NCBI RefSeq assembly: GCF_001552175.1
Contig: NZ_BCQR01000034.1
Location: 1-64,000, forward strand
Direction of reading: 5' to 3'
Origin: Actinomadura kijaniata NBRC 14229
Lineage (GTDB): Bacteria; Actinomycetota; Actinomycetes; Streptosporangiales; Streptosporangiaceae
DNA length: 64,000 nt
Shown: positions 1 through 9,524 of the stretch, one piece after another
How the letters are laid out: every line of letters starts with the position of its first letter
How positions within the stretch are numbered: the first letter of the stretch is position 1
Made by a program: the position numbers and the translations under genes
Notes under the pieces: generated by a model
What the model was told of the DNA's origin: nothing
Seen by the model: only the letters and a program-made list of their open reading frames with translations
Databases searched by the model: none

Positions 1-1
1 C

Positions 2-1327
2 GCGTCCGCCGCCGCGTCCGCCGTCGTGCGGACCGGCGCGGGCCCGGTGCGCGGCGGCCGGGAGAACGGCGTCACCGTCTACCGGGGCGTCCCCTACGCC
101 TCGGTCGCGCGGCGGTTCGCCCCGCCCGCGCCGCCGGCGCCGTGGAACGGGCTGCGCGAGACGCGCGCGTTCGGCCCGCCCGTCCCGCAGCGCCCCGGAC
201 ACCTGGCGTGGGTGCCCGGCCTGGGGCCGCAGCCCGGCCCGGCCCGCGAGAACCGCCTGACCCTCAACGTCTGGACGCCCGGCCCCGGCACCGGCCCGCA
301 CCCGGTGCTGGTGTTCCTGCACGGCGGCGGGTTCGTGTCCGGGTCCGGTGCGCAGCCGATCCACCGCGGCGAGGTCCTGGCCCGCGACCACGGTCTGGTC
401 GTCGTCACCGTCGACCACCGCCTCGGCCTGCTCGGGTTCGGGTACGACGACGAGATCCCCGCCAACCTCGGGCTCCGCGACCAGATCGCCGCGCTGGAGT
501 GGGTGCGCGACACCATCGCCGCGTTCGGCGGCGACCCCGCCCGCGTCACCCTCGCCGGGCACGGCGCGGGCGCCACCGCCGCGCTGGCGCTGACGGCGAG
601 CCCGGCCGCGCACGGGCTGTTCCACCGGGCCGCGCTGCTGAGCGCGCTGCCGTACGGGTTCGCCACCGAACGCGGGGCCCGCGTGCGGACCGCCGCGTTC
701 CGCCGCGCCCTCGGCCGCGCGCTGCCCCGCTCGGCCCCGCTGCGCGCGGTGCTGGACGCCGAGGCCAGGGCGGTCGCGGCCCTGCCGCCCGTCGAGGGCG
801 TGCTGCCGGTCGCCCCGGTCGTGGACGGCGAGATCCTGCCGCGCCACCCGATGGACGCCGTCCGCTCCGGCACGGCCGCGCGGGTCCCGCTGCTGGTCGC
901 CACCACCGCCGAGGAGACGCGGCTGTGGGCGGCCGACGACCCCGGGAGCCTGTCGCGGGCCGACGTGCGCACCGAGGTGGTGTTCACCCGGCCCGCCAAC
1001 GAGCTGGCCCGCTGGCACCGCGCCCACGGCTCCCCGGTGCGGCGGGAACTCTTCGAGCACCGCTCGCCGCTGGCCCGCCGGGGCGTCCCGCTGGGCGCGG
1101 CGCACCTGGTGGACCTGCCGTTCCGGTTCGGGACCCTGCACGACCGGCGCGTGGCGCCGCTCACCGGGACCGGCCCGGAGGCCGTGGCGCTGGCCGAGCG
1201 CGCCACGGCGGCGTTCGCCGCGTTCTGCCACGGCGGCGACCACCGCGCGGAGACCGACCACCACAGCGAAACCCACGACCGAAGGGAGGGACGGCCATGC
1301 CGGACGCGCAGCGTGTCGCGATCCTAG
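2..1327 (+). CDS. Type-B carboxylesterase homologue lacking the nucleophilic Ser (5'-partial)
   Basis: Alpha/beta-hydrolase of the carboxylesterase-B family, open to the left edge; the first GTG inside the window is at 26 but the frame continues upstream. Numbering from that GTG, the oxyanion-hole motif HGGG is at 99-102 and the catalytic-His context ([10 protein letters not shown]) is kept. The nucleophile elbow, normally GESAG, reads GHGAG at 178-182, so Gly180 (codon 563-565) stands where Ser is required. The 3' end overlaps the next gene by 31 nt, so it is probably cotranscribed with it. Its place in a kynurenine operon would suit a formamidase or esterase step, but without Ser hydrolysis by the usual mechanism is not expected. 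It may be a pseudoenzyme, a binding protein or a gene in decay. Family assignment is firm; activity is unknown. Confidence 0.8.
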   Translation, partial: ASAAASAVVRTGAGPVRGGRENGVTVYRGVPYASVARRFAPPAPPAPWNGLRETRAFGPPVPQRPGHLAWVPGLGPQPGPARENRLTLNVWTPGPGTGPHPVLVFLHGGGFVSGSGAQPIHRGEVLARDHGLVVVTVDHRLGLLGFGYDDEIPANLGLRDQIAALEWVRDTIAAFGGDPARVTLAGHGAGATAALALTASPAAHGLFHRAALLSALPYGFATERGARVRTAAFRRALGRALPRSAPLRAVLDAEARAVAALPPVEGVLPVAPVVDGEILPRHPMDAVRSGTAARVPLLVATTAEETRLWAADDPGSLSRADVRTEVVFTRPANELARWHRAHGSPVRRELFEHRSPLARRGVPLGAAHLVDLPFRFGTLHDRRVAPLTGTGPEAVALAERATAAFAAFCHGGDHRAETDHHSETHDRREGRPCRTRSVSRS

Positions 1328-2211
1328 GATCGGGCAACATCGGCACCGACCTGATGATCAAGGTGATCCGGACCTCGAAGTCCCTCGACATGGCCGTCAT
1401 GGCGGGCATCGACCCCGACTCCGACGGCCTGGCCCGGGCCCGCCGCCTCGGCGTCGCCACGACCGCCGAGGGCGTCGAGGGCCTGGTGCGGATGCCGGAG
1501 TTCGCCGACGTGACGGTGGTGCTGGACGCCACCTCCGCCAAGGCGCACCGCCACAACGCGAAGGTGCTGGCCCCGTACGGGAAGCGGGTCGTGGACCTGA
1601 CCCCGGCGGCGATCGGCCCGTACGTGGTGCCGCCGGTCAACCTCGACGAGCACCTGGACGCACCCAACGTCAACATGGTCACCTGCGGCGGCCAGGCCAC
1701 CGTGCCGATCGTCGCGGCCGTGTCGCGGGTGACGCCGGTCCGCTACGCCGAGATCGTCGCCTCGATCGCCTCGAGGTCGGCCGGGCCCGGCACCCGCGCC
1801 AACATCGACGAGTTCACCGAGACCACCTCCCGGGCGCTGGAGGAGGTCGGCGGGGCCGCCCGGGGCAAGGCGATCATCGTCCTGAACCCGGCGGAGCCCC
1901 CGCTGATCATGCGGGACACCGTGTACTGCGCGGTCGGCGACTGCGACCACGACCAGGTGCGCGCCTCGGTGGAGAAGATGGTCGCCGAGGTCGCCGCCTA
2001 CGTCCCGGGCTACCGGCTCAAGCAGAAGGTGCAGATCCGCCCCGTCGCCGACGACGACCCGCTCGCCGGGCTGGCCGGGGGCGGCGGGAACCTGGTCTCG
2101 GTCTTCCTGGAGGTCGAGGGCGCGGCCCACTACCTGCCCGCCTACGCCGGGAACCTCGACATCATGACCTCGGCCGCCCTCCGCGTGGCAGAAAGGCTGG
2201 CCCTGCGATGA
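1297..2211 (+). CDS. mhpF: Acetaldehyde dehydrogenase (acylating)
   Basis: 304 aa. Converts acetaldehyde, NAD+ and CoA to acetyl-CoA, the last step of aromatic meta-cleavage pathways (MhpF/BphJ/HsaG family). The N-terminal Rossmann motif GSGNIGTD is at residues 9-16 and the catalytic Cys lies in the motif TCGGQAT. Length matches the family. The ATG at 1297 has a strong GGAGG-type site (1284-1290). The stop overlaps the aldolase start (ATGA at 2208-2211), which indicates translational coupling. In this family the dehydrogenase forms a complex with the aldolase and channels acetaldehyde. Possible relatives include HsaG of steroid degradation, but the kynureninase next door points to an aromatic amino-acid route. 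Confidence 0.95.
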   Translation: MPDAQRVAILGSGNIGTDLMIKVIRTSKSLDMAVMAGIDPDSDGLARARRLGVATTAEGVEGLVRMPEFADVTVVLDATSAKAHRHNAKVLAPYGKRVVDLTPAAIGPYVVPPVNLDEHLDAPNVNMVTCGGQATVPIVAAVSRVTPVRYAEIVASIASRSAGPGTRANIDEFTETTSRALEEVGGAARGKAIIVLNPAEPPLIMRDTVYCAVGDCDHDQVRASVEKMVAEVAAYVPGYRLKQKVQIRPVADDDPLAGLAGGGGNLVSVFLEVEGAAHYLPAYAGNLDIMTSAALRVAERLALR

Positions 2212-3227
2212 CGCACGAGCTGTACGTGCAGGACGTGACCCTGCGGGACGGGATGCACGCCATCCGGCACCGCTACACCGTCGACCAGGTCCGCGAGATC
2301 GCCCGGGCGCTCGACGCCGCCGGGGTCGACGCGATCGAGGTCGCCCACGGCGACGGCCTCGCCGGGTCCAGCGTCAACTACGGGCCCGGCGCGCACCTGG
2401 ACGAGGAGTGGATCGCCGCCGCCGCCGAGGTGATGGAGAACGCCGTCCTCACCACGCTGCTGCTGCCCGGCATCGGCACCATCGCCGAGCTGAGGCGCGC
2501 CTACGAGCTGGGCGTGCGCTCGGTGCGCGTGGCCACCCACTGCACCGAGGCCGACATCTCCGCCCAGCACATCGCCACCGCCCGCGAGCTGGGCATGGAC
2601 GTCGCCGGGTTCCTGATGATGTCGCACATGGCCGACCCGGAGACCCTGGCGGGGCAGGCCAGGCTGATGGAGTCCTACGGCGCGCACTGCGTGTACGTCA
2701 CCGACTCCGGCGGGCGGCTGACGATGGACGGCGTCCGCGACCGCGTGCGCGCCTACCGCGACGTGCTGGACGACGCGACCGAGATCGGGATCCACGCCCA
2801 CCACAACCTCGGCCTGGGCGTCGCCAACTCCGTCGTCGCCGTCGAGAACGGCGTGCGCCGCGTGGACGCCTCCCTGGCCGGGATGGGCGCGGGCGCGGGC
2901 AACTGCCCGCTGGAGGCGTTCGTCGCGGTCGCCGACCTGATGGGCTGGAAGCACCGCTGCGACGTGTTCAAGCTGATGGACGCGGCCGACGACATCGTGC
3001 GCCCGCTCCAGGACCGGCCCGTCCAGGTGGACCGGGAGACCCTGACCCTCGGCTACGCGGGCGTGTACTCCAGCTTCCTGCGGCACGCCGAGGACGCCGC
3101 CCGGCGCTACGGCCTGGACACCCGGGACATCCTCGTCGAGGTCGGCCGCCGCGGCATGGTCGGCGGCCAGGAGGACATGATCGTGGACATCGCGCTGGAC
3201 CTGGTCGAAGGAAAGAACGAGCGATGA
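2208..3227 (+). CDS. mhpE: 4-hydroxy-2-oxovalerate aldolase
   Basis: 339 aa. Class II, metal-dependent aldolase that splits 4-hydroxy-2-oxovalerate into pyruvate and acetaldehyde. The N-terminus has the [10 protein letters not shown] motif with the catalytic Arg-Asp pair, and the metal-binding HAHHNLGLG motif is near residue 195; DmpG-type C-terminal communication region is present. It overlaps the upstream dehydrogenase (ATGA) and the downstream kynureninase (TGA/ATG at 3224-3227), so the three genes form one translationally coupled unit. The acetaldehyde is expected to pass directly to the dehydrogenase partner. It would be called BphI or HsaF in other pathways; the substrate here is inferred from family and context. 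Confidence 0.95.
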   Translation: MTHELYVQDVTLRDGMHAIRHRYTVDQVREIARALDAAGVDAIEVAHGDGLAGSSVNYGPGAHLDEEWIAAAAEVMENAVLTTLLLPGIGTIAELRRAYELGVRSVRVATHCTEADISAQHIATARELGMDVAGFLMMSHMADPETLAGQARLMESYGAHCVYVTDSGGRLTMDGVRDRVRAYRDVLDDATEIGIHAHHNLGLGVANSVVAVENGVRRVDASLAGMGAGAGNCPLEAFVAVADLMGWKHRCDVFKLMDAADDIVRPLQDRPVQVDRETLTLGYAGVYSSFLRHAEDAARRYGLDTRDILVEVGRRGMVGGQEDMIVDIALDLVEGKNER

Positions 3228-4483
3228 GCACCAGAGAGCAGGAGGCCCGGCGCCTCGACGCGACCGACCCGCTGCCGACGCTGCGCGAGGAGTTCCTGAT
3301 CCCGTCGGCCCCCGGTGGCGACCACGAGGAGTGCGCCTACTTCGCGGGCAACTCCCTGGGCCTCCAGCCGCGCGCCACCGCGGCCCGCGTCGCCGAGGAG
3401 CTCCAGGACTGGGCCGAGTACGGCGTGGAGGGCCACACCGACGCCCGCCGCCCCTGGGTGAGCTACCACGAGCTGCTGCGCGAGCCCGCCGCCCGCCTGG
3501 TCGGCGCGCTGCCGCACGAGGTCGTGGCGATGAACACCCTCACGGTCAACCTGCACCTGATGATGGCCAGCTTCTACCGGCCGTCCGGCGCGCGGACCCG
3601 CATCGTCATCGAGGACACGGCGTTCCCCTCCGACTCCTACGCCGTCGCGAGCCAGGCCGTCCACCACGGCCTGGACCCGGCGGCGGCGGTCGTGCGGCTG
3701 CGCCCCCGCGACGGCGAGGAGAACCTGCGCACCGAGGACGTCGTGGCGTTCCTGGAACGCGAGGGCGACACGGTGGCGCTGCTGATGCTCGGCGGCGTCA
3801 ACTACCTGACCGGCCAGCTCATGGACATGGAGACCCTCACCAAGGCGGGCCGCGCCGCCGGGGCGGTGGTCGGCTGGGACCTGGCGCACGCGGCCGGGAA
3901 CGTCCCGCTGCGCCTGCACGACTGGGACGTGGACTTCGCCGCCTGGTGCACCTACAAGTACCTCAACAGCGGCCCCGGCGCGGTCGCGGGCTGCTTCGTC
4001 CACGAACGCCACGTCGGGAACCCGGACATCCCCCGGCTGTCGGGCTGGTGGGGCACCGACCCGGCGGTCCGCTTCCGGATGGACCCCGAGATCTCCCACC
4101 CCGCGTCCGCCGACGCCTGGGCGCTGTCGAACCCGCCGATCCTGTCGCTGGCCCCGGTGCTGGTCTCGCTGGAGATCTTCGACCGGGTCGGCATGGAGGC
4201 CCTGCGCGCCAAGAGCCTGCGGCTGACCGGCTACCTGGCCGACCGGTTCGCGGAGATCGGCACGATCGAGGTGCTCACGCCGCCGGACCCGGCCGCGCGC
4301 GGCACCCAGCTGTCGGTGCGCGTCGCCGACGCCCGCACGACCGTGACCAGGCTGGCCAGGGAGCACGGCGTGATCGCCGACGCCCGCGAACCGGACGTGA
4401 TCCGCTTCGCGCCGGTCCCGCTGTACTGCACCTTCCACGACTGCCACCGGGCCGCCGAGGCCCTGGCCGCCGTGACGGCCTGA
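3224..4483 (+). CDS. kynU: Kynureninase
   Basis: 419 aa, PLP-dependent, fold type I. Hydrolyses kynurenine or 3-hydroxykynurenine to (3-hydroxy)anthranilate and alanine. The family motif AGNSLGL is at 41-47, the PLP-ring Asp219 lies in [10 protein letters not shown], and the PLP Lys is Lys245 in CTYKYLNSG. The ATG at 3224 overlaps the aldolase stop; GGAAAG about 13 nt upstream is a modest ribosome site. Because it is coupled to the aldolase/dehydrogenase pair, I infer that anthranilate-type product is cleaved by a meta route (3-hydroxyanthranilate to 2-aminomuconate to 2-oxopent-4-enoate) encoded partly outside the window. A biosynthetic role (3-hydroxyanthranilate precursor of a natural product) is the main alternative. 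Confidence 0.95.
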   Translation: MSTREQEARRLDATDPLPTLREEFLIPSAPGGDHEECAYFAGNSLGLQPRATAARVAEELQDWAEYGVEGHTDARRPWVSYHELLREPAARLVGALPHEVVAMNTLTVNLHLMMASFYRPSGARTRIVIEDTAFPSDSYAVASQAVHHGLDPAAAVVRLRPRDGEENLRTEDVVAFLEREGDTVALLMLGGVNYLTGQLMDMETLTKAGRAAGAVVGWDLAHAAGNVPLRLHDWDVDFAAWCTYKYLNSGPGAVAGCFVHERHVGNPDIPRLSGWWGTDPAVRFRMDPEISHPASADAWALSNPPILSLAPVLVSLEIFDRVGMEALRAKSLRLTGYLADRFAEIGTIEVLTPPDPAARGTQLSVRVADARTTVTRLAREHGVIADAREPDVIRFAPVPLYCTFHDCHRAAEALAAVTA

Positions 4484-4495
4484 CCCTCGCCACGC

Positions 4496-4531
4496 GACGG
4501 CGGCGCCCCCGGGAGCGGGGGCGCCGCCGTC
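4496..4531. terminator. Bidirectional terminator between kynU and lipase
   Basis: Perfect 15-bp stem: arms 4496-4510 and 4517-4531 with a 6-nt loop. It lies 12 nt after the kynU stop and 11 nt after the end of the convergent lipase gene, so it can serve both strands. Confidence 0.85.
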
Positions 4532-4542
4532 CCGTTCCGGGA

Positions 4543-5307
4543 TCAGCCGTCGGTCGCGGCGGCGAAGGCCGGGAGGTAGCCCTTGGCGTGGCCCTCCGCC
4601 GTGGGGTGGACGTTGCCGCCGTCGATCCACTCGTCGGCGGTGCAGATCTCGTGGCCCGCGAACGCCGGGCGGGCGTCGGCGAACGCGAAGCCGGCGGCGC
4701 GGGCGCGGTCGGCGATGACGGCGTTGAGCTGGTCGGACCCGTCGTTGATCAGCTCTCGCTTGGTGGCGTTCATGCCGGCGCAGACGCCGCCCTCCCGGTA
4801 CAGGTACGGGTAGCCGAGCACGACGACCCGGGCGCGGGGCGCGCGGGTCCTGATCGCGGTGTAGAGCGTGTCGAGGCGCCCGGGGAGCTCGGTGCGGACG
4901 AAGACGGCCGCGTTCCGCAGCGCGTTCTGGCAGGCGATGGTCGAGAAGTACCGGCAACTGATCATGGTGCTGGCGAAGCCGGAGTCGTTGCCGCCGATGC
5001 TGATGCTGACCAGTTCGGTGGCGGAGGTCAGGGCCGGGAGCTGGGTGTTCTGGACGTCGGGGATCCGCGCGCCCCCGCAGGCGACGAACCTGAAGGCGCC
5101 CGGGGAGTTGGCCGCGGCCCACCGCGCCGGATAGGCGTTGCGGCTGCGGGTGCACGCGATGTCGGTGTAGTCGCCGGCACCGGTGCCCGACGAGTAGGAG
5201 TCGCCCATGGCGACGTACTCGCGGACCTGCGCGGCGGCGGCCGGAGCGGGCAGCAGGGCGGCGGCGAGCGCTGCGACGGCGACGGGGAGGGCGGGGGACA
5301 GGCGCAT
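4543..5307 (-). CDS. Secreted SGNH/GDSL-family lipase/esterase
   Basis: 254 aa. The start at 5307 is chosen because it has AAGGAGG at the right distance and is followed at once by a Sec signal peptide (MRLS, hydrophobic Ala/Leu core, AxA-type cleavage near residue 26). The SGNH hydrolase blocks are all visible: block I GDSYSSG with the nucleophile near Ser37, block III GGND, and block V with VHP before AEGH near the C-terminus. The paired Cys residues fit the extracellular, disulfide-stabilised Streptomyces-type lipase/phospholipase subfamily. Its substrate cannot be read from sequence. It stands alone between the kynU terminator and the LuxR-type regulator. Confidence 0.88.
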   Translation of the reverse strand: MRLSPALPVAVAALAAALLPAPAAAAQVREYVAMGDSYSSGTGAGDYTDIACTRSRNAYPARWAAANSPGAFRFVACGGARIPDVQNTQLPALTSATELVSISIGGNDSGFASTMISCRYFSTIACQNALRNAAVFVRTELPGRLDTLYTAIRTRAPRARVVVLGYPYLYREGGVCAGMNATKRELINDGSDQLNAVIADRARAAGFAFADARPAFAGHEICTADEWIDGGNVHPTAEGHAKGYLPAFAAATDG

Positions 5308-5486
5308 GAGGCCTCCTTGGGAGCGGGACGCGCCAGTAAAGCCGGGACCGCGGCGCCCCGATACGCCTCGGCGGCCCGAATCGCACGGGCGCCGCGCGGG
5401 ACGCGCGTCTGGCAGTGGTTTCGGCGCGGCGAGCACCGGCGGGCCGTTCGACCTGGCGCTCCGGACCCGGCGATGTCACCGATGCC

Positions 5487-5506
5487 CCCACCGATTGGGC
5501 GGTGGG
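5487..5506 (-). terminator. Short hairpin after the LuxR-type gene
   Basis: A 7-bp stem (5487-5493 with 5500-5506, 6-nt loop) lies about 65 nt beyond the stop of the minus-strand LuxR gene. It has no T tract and is shorter than the other terminators here, so it is only a candidate. The rest of 5308-5572 holds no gene I can support. Confidence 0.35.
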
Positions 5507-5572
5507 CGGAGACGCGGTGCCGACGCCGCCGGAGCGTCGATGCCGTGCCCGGTGCGCACCAGAGGCCCGTTC

Positions 5573-8329
5573 TCAGCGGGTGTCGTTCCCGGTCGCGAAG
5601 TGGCGGACCAGGTCGGTGCGCGAGGTGATGCCGAGCCGTGCGAAGACGTGGCGCAGATGGTGGTCCACGGTGCGGGGGCTCAGCGACAGCCGGGCCGCCA
5701 CCTCCTTGTTGGTCGCGCCCTCCGCCACCAGCCGCGCGATCTGGCGCTGGCGGGACGTCAGCACGGCGTCGGTGGCGGCCGGGTCGGGTTCGCCGTCGCC
5801 GCCCGCGCGCAGCTCGGCCCGGGCGCGTTCCAGCCAGGGCCCGGCCCGGTGCCGCCGGAACACGTCCGCCGCGTCCCGCAGCTGGACGCGGGCCTCCCCG
5901 CGCCGGCGCTCCCGGTTGAGGTGCTCCCCGTACAGCAGCGAGGTCCGGGCCCGTTCCAGCTCCCGGCCGCCGGACCGGTGCAGCCGCAGGGCCTCCCGGT
6001 AGTGCCGGTCGGGGTCGCCGGTGTCCAGCAGGGCCCGGCAGCGCGCCGCCAGCGCGACGGGCCAGCCCCGGCCGATCTGACCGGCCCACCGGTCGAACGC
6101 CGCCGCGGCGCGTTCGGCGCGCTCGCGCCGCCCGGCCCGCACCGCGGCCTCGACATAGGTCGGCACGGCCTCCACCGCGACGCCGGGATGCCCCACGTCC
6201 GGGCGGGTGACCTGGCCGAGCCGCTCGGCGGCCCGCGCCCAGTCACCCTCGGCCAGGCTCAGCAGCGCCAGCCCCCACAACCCCAGCGACGACGCCAGGC
6301 CCAGACCGTGCTCGGACGCCTCGTCCACCACGCGGTCGGCGTACCGGCCGCAGGCGCGGGCGTCGCCGGTCAGTCCCGCGGCGAGCATCAGCGTGCCCAT
6401 CAGGGTGCGGGCGCAGTTGAGCTGCCCGGTCTCGCGGGCGAGCCGCAGCCCCTCGGCGGCGGTGCGCGTCGCGGCGGCGGGCCCGCCCAGCCAGCACTCC
6501 GGATACGCCTGGTACTGCATGGCGTGCGCCATCGTGGCGGTGTCGCCCGCCGCGCGCGCCAGCGCCACCGCCCTGGACGCCAGCGCGCGGGCGCGCGCGT
6601 CGTCGGCGGCGAACAGCGCCCCGTAGGCGCCCCAGGTCAGCAGTTGCGGGTCGGTCATCCGGTCCGCCGCGTCGAGCAGGCGGCGCAGCCGCGGCACCGC
6701 CTCGGCGAGGCGCCCCTCGAACGAGCCGGCCACGCCCAGCAGGAAGTCGGCGGCGAACCTGATCTCCGCGCGGTCGGGTCCGGGGGCGTCGCCGAGCAGC
6801 GCCGGCAGCCGCCGCCCCGCCCGCACCGGCAGCGCGGCGTCGCCCGCGTACAGCCCGGCCTCCCCGGCCGCGACCAGGGCCTTGGCCGCGAGCGGCCGGT
6901 CGTGCCCGGCGAGGTGCCCGGCGGCCGACAGCAGCGCGTCGAAGGCGTCGGGGGCGGCGGCCTGGCGGAGCGCGATGACGCCCTGGAGGTACTGGAGACG
7001 GCCCCGCAGGTCCGGGCCGGCCAGGGGCGTCGCGCGGTCCAGGAGCCGCGCGGCGCGCCGTGGGCGGCCCGCCCGCAGGTCGCAGTCGGCGGCGCCCAGC
7101 AACCGGCGCGCGCGGCGCTCCCCGTCCCGGCTCAGCCACGCCGAACGCTCCAGCAGCGCGGCGGCCCGCGCCTGCTCGCCCAGCCGGCGGGCCTCGGCGC
7201 CCTGGCGTTCCAGCTCGTCGGCGAGCCCGTCGTCGGCGCCGGGCGCCAGCGCCGCCTCGTGCCAGGTCCGCCGCTCGTCGCCGGTCTCGGCGAACGCCCG
7301 CGCCAGCGACTCGTGCGCCCAGTGCCGTTCGGCCAGGTCGGCCCCCTGGTAGATCACCCGGCCGAGGTCCGGGTGCCGGAAGCGCACGGCGGTGGCCGAC
7401 AGCGTCACCAGCCCGGCCTCGGCGGCGGGCGCCAGCGCCGCCGGGTCGAGCCCGGCCCGGCGCGTGACGTGGACCAGCGCGAGCGGTTCCAGCCGGGGTT
7501 CGGCCGCCAGCAGCACCAGCAGGCGGCGGCACCCGGCGGGCAGGCGGCGGAACCGGGCCAGGCGCGCGGCGGTGAGCCGGGGGCCGAGCGGCAGCGGGTC
7601 GGGCAGCAGGGCGGGCTGCCCGAGCTGCGCGGGGCTCAGCGTGCGCAGCAGCTCCAGCAGCGCCAGCGGGTTGCCGTCGGCGGCGTGCACCAGCACCTCG
7701 GGCGTGCCCGGCGCCACCGGCGTCGGCCAGCGTTCGGCGATCAGCCGCAGGCAGTCGCCCTCGTCCAGGCCGCGCAGCGGCAGCACCGGCACACCCGGCA
7801 TCAGCGCGGCGGGGTCGCCGTCGGTGGCGGCCAGGACCAGCGCCCGTTCCGCGCCGACGCGGCGGGCGACGAACCCGAGGACCCGCCGGGACTCGGCGTC
7901 GACCCACTGCAGGTCGTCCAGCAGGACCAGCAGGGGACGCCGGGCGGCGGCCCGCGTCAGCAGCCCGAGCGTCGCGACGGCGACCCGCAGCCGTTCCCGG
8001 GGCGGCGGGGTGCGCCGCCCCAGCACCCGTTCCAGGGCCTGGCGGGCCGCCGGGGGCAGGTGGGGGACGCCCTCGGCCAGCGTCCGCACCAGCCGGTGCA
8101 CCGCCCCGTAGGTCAGGTCCTCCTCCGAGGGGACCCCACCGGCGCGGATCGCGCGGAAGCCCACGGCCAGCCGCACGGCGTGCTCCAGCAGCTCGCTCTT
8201 GCCGATCCCGGGGTCGCCGGTCAGGACCAGCGCGCCGCCCTCCCCGCCGCGTGCCTGCCCGACCAGTTCGGTGAGCCGGCGGCACTCGCCGCTCCGGCCG
8301 ATGAGCGCGTGTTCCGTGCGGGGCCTCAT
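5573..8329 (-). CDS. LAL-type LuxR regulator with N-terminal ATPase
   Basis: 918 aa. Large ATP-binding regulator of the LuxR family. The start at 8329 has GAGGAGG six nt upstream; an in-frame extension to 8419 has no good site. N-terminus: Walker A GDPGIGKSEL near residue 37 and Walker B-like LLVLLDDLQWVD near 140. A long Ala/Arg/Leu-rich TPR-like middle follows, and then a C-terminal LuxR helix-turn-helix beginning LTSRQRQIARLVAEG with NKEVAARLSLSPRTV as the recognition region. Such proteins often activate secondary-metabolite or catabolic operons in actinomycetes. Its likely target is the divergent dioxygenase gene at 8466 and/or its own promoter; the effector is unknown. Confidence 0.92.
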   Translation of the reverse strand: MRPRTEHALIGRSGECRRLTELVGQARGGEGGALVLTGDPGIGKSELLEHAVRLAVGFRAIRAGGVPSEEDLTYGAVHRLVRTLAEGVPHLPPAARQALERVLGRRTPPPRERLRVAVATLGLLTRAAARRPLLVLLDDLQWVDAESRRVLGFVARRVGAERALVLAATDGDPAALMPGVPVLPLRGLDEGDCLRLIAERWPTPVAPGTPEVLVHAADGNPLALLELLRTLSPAQLGQPALLPDPLPLGPRLTAARLARFRRLPAGCRRLLVLLAAEPRLEPLALVHVTRRAGLDPAALAPAAEAGLVTLSATAVRFRHPDLGRVIYQGADLAERHWAHESLARAFAETGDERRTWHEAALAPGADDGLADELERQGAEARRLGEQARAAALLERSAWLSRDGERRARRLLGAADCDLRAGRPRRAARLLDRATPLAGPDLRGRLQYLQGVIALRQAAAPDAFDALLSAAGHLAGHDRPLAAKALVAAGEAGLYAGDAALPVRAGRRLPALLGDAPGPDRAEIRFAADFLLGVAGSFEGRLAEAVPRLRRLLDAADRMTDPQLLTWGAYGALFAADDARARALASRAVALARAAGDTATMAHAMQYQAYPECWLGGPAAATRTAAEGLRLARETGQLNCARTLMGTLMLAAGLTGDARACGRYADRVVDEASEHGLGLASSLGLWGLALLSLAEGDWARAAERLGQVTRPDVGHPGVAVEAVPTYVEAAVRAGRRERAERAAAAFDRWAGQIGRGWPVALAARCRALLDTGDPDRHYREALRLHRSGGRELERARTSLLYGEHLNRERRRGEARVQLRDAADVFRRHRAGPWLERARAELRAGGDGEPDPAATDAVLTSRQRQIARLVAEGATNKEVAARLSLSPRTVDHHLRHVFARLGITSRTDLVRHFATGNDTR

Positions 8330-8431
8330 GGGACCTCCTCGGGCCGAACGTCGCCTGGAATAACGTTCGGGGACTTCCACGGACACGGACCCGCCGAGGC
8401 GCGCGCCTTCCTGTCCCACCCCGATATCCGG

Positions 8432-8460
8432 TTGACGTGGCGAGGGCGCCCGGGATGCTG
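8432..8460 (+). promoter_or_regulatory. Possible promoter of the dioxygenase gene
   Basis: TTGACG at 8432-8437 resembles a -35 box; 17 nt later ATGCTG (8455-8460) is a poor -10. Transcription would start close to the ATG at 8466, which would give a leaderless or nearly leaderless mRNA. Only the -35 half is convincing. Confidence 0.3.
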
Positions 8461-8465
8461 GTCGG

Positions 8466-9233
8466 ATGGACGTTGAAGGCTTTGTGCGCGACGGCTACGC
8501 GGTGATCCGGCGGGCGTTCGACGCCGACACCGCCGCGGCGTGCCGCGAGGTGATCTGGTCGGCGCTGGAGTCCCACCGGATCGACCGGGCGGACCGCGGC
8601 ACATGGCGGATCCCCAGCGTCGAGGCCGAGTGCCCGCCGTCGGGGCCGTTCGCCGTCGCGGCGGGCGGCGCGGCCCTCCTCGACGCCGTCGACACGCTGG
8701 TCGGCCCCGGCCGGTGGGAGGCCCCGATCCCCGCGCACGGCGGGATGCCGGTGCGGTTCCCCTCCCCGGACTGGCCGGGCGACACCGGCTGGCACATCGA
8801 GGGCAACCGGTGGGGCGGCGAGGACTACTGGACCGACGTGCGTTCCACCGGACGCGGCCTGACCGCCTTCTTCCTGTTCTCCGACACCGGCCCCGGCGAC
8901 GCGCCCACGCGGCTCGTCGTCGGCTCCCACCTGTACATCCCCCCGATCCTGGCCGCCGCCGGCCCGGCCGGGATGAGCGGCGGCGAGGCGGCCCGGCGGC
9001 TGCGGCCCTCCGTGCTGCACCGGCCGGTCGCCCACGTCACCGGCCGGGCCGGTGACGTGTACCTGCTGCACCCGTTCATGGTCCACACCGCGACCTGGCC
9101 GCACACCGGGACGACACCGCGGATGATGTCCCAGCCGGGCATCGCCGTTCCCGAAGGCTTCGCCCTGGACGGCAGCGACCCCTCACCCGTCGCCCGGGCG
9201 ATCGTCCGCGGGCTCGGCTCCGCCCCGGCGTGA
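8466..9233 (+). CDS. Phytanoyl-CoA dioxygenase-family protein
   Basis: 255 aa. Non-haem Fe(II)/2-oxoglutarate dioxygenase of the PhyH family. It begins in the typical way (FVRDGYAVIRRAFD). The iron ligands probably are the His of GWHIEGN and the distal His of LLHPFMVHTA; the usual HxD is HxE here. A conserved Arg follows the distal His (TPRMM). Family members hydroxylate fatty acyl-CoAs, ectoine, mitomycin-type or other natural-product substrates, so the substrate cannot be named. The gene diverges from the LAL regulator across 136 bp, which suggests control by it. No other enzyme of a pathway is adjacent. Confidence 0.8.
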   Translation: MDVEGFVRDGYAVIRRAFDADTAAACREVIWSALESHRIDRADRGTWRIPSVEAECPPSGPFAVAAGGAALLDAVDTLVGPGRWEAPIPAHGGMPVRFPSPDWPGDTGWHIEGNRWGGEDYWTDVRSTGRGLTAFFLFSDTGPGDAPTRLVVGSHLYIPPILAAAGPAGMSGGEAARRLRPSVLHRPVAHVTGRAGDVYLLHPFMVHTATWPHTGTTPRMMSQPGIAVPEGFALDGSDPSPVARAIVRGLGSAPA

Positions 9234-9238
9234 TGACA

Positions 9239-9441
9239 CCTGCCTTCCGCGCGTTCCCTGGTGGGGGCCAAGCGGCGACGATGCGGAGACGCCGGGGAAC
9301 GACGGCGGCTCCGGCGAAGAAGCCCACGGCCCCGTGGACCCGCTTGGGGCCGTAGCGCTCCAGCGGCCGGCCGCCGGGGATCTGGGCGATCAGCACCGAC
9401 CAGGCCCGCGCCTGGATCGTGGACACGTTCGAGGTCGGCAC
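9239..9441 (-). pseudogene. Remnant of an MFS transporter N-terminus
   Basis: On the minus strand a short frame reads like the first loops of a major-facilitator transporter: a helix followed by AQIPGGRPLERYGPKRV, which matches the GGRLADRxGxRR motif between helices 2 and 3, then FFAGAAVV. There is no complete transporter on either side and the frame soon loses similarity. It looks like a decayed fragment. The match is short, so confidence is low. Confidence 0.35.
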
Positions 9442-9524
9442 CCGCCCATAACGCGCTGTCCACCGGCTCCGCGCGACAGTGGCGGGTGGTGACGCCGTTG
9501 GGCGGGGACGCTAGCTTGCCGGGC

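Noticed and set aside
5308..9233. Biosynthetic gene cluster around the LAL regulator and phytanoyl-CoA dioxygenase
   Set aside because: No core biosynthetic enzyme (PKS, NRPS, terpene, RiPP) and only a lipase and a decayed segment are nearby.
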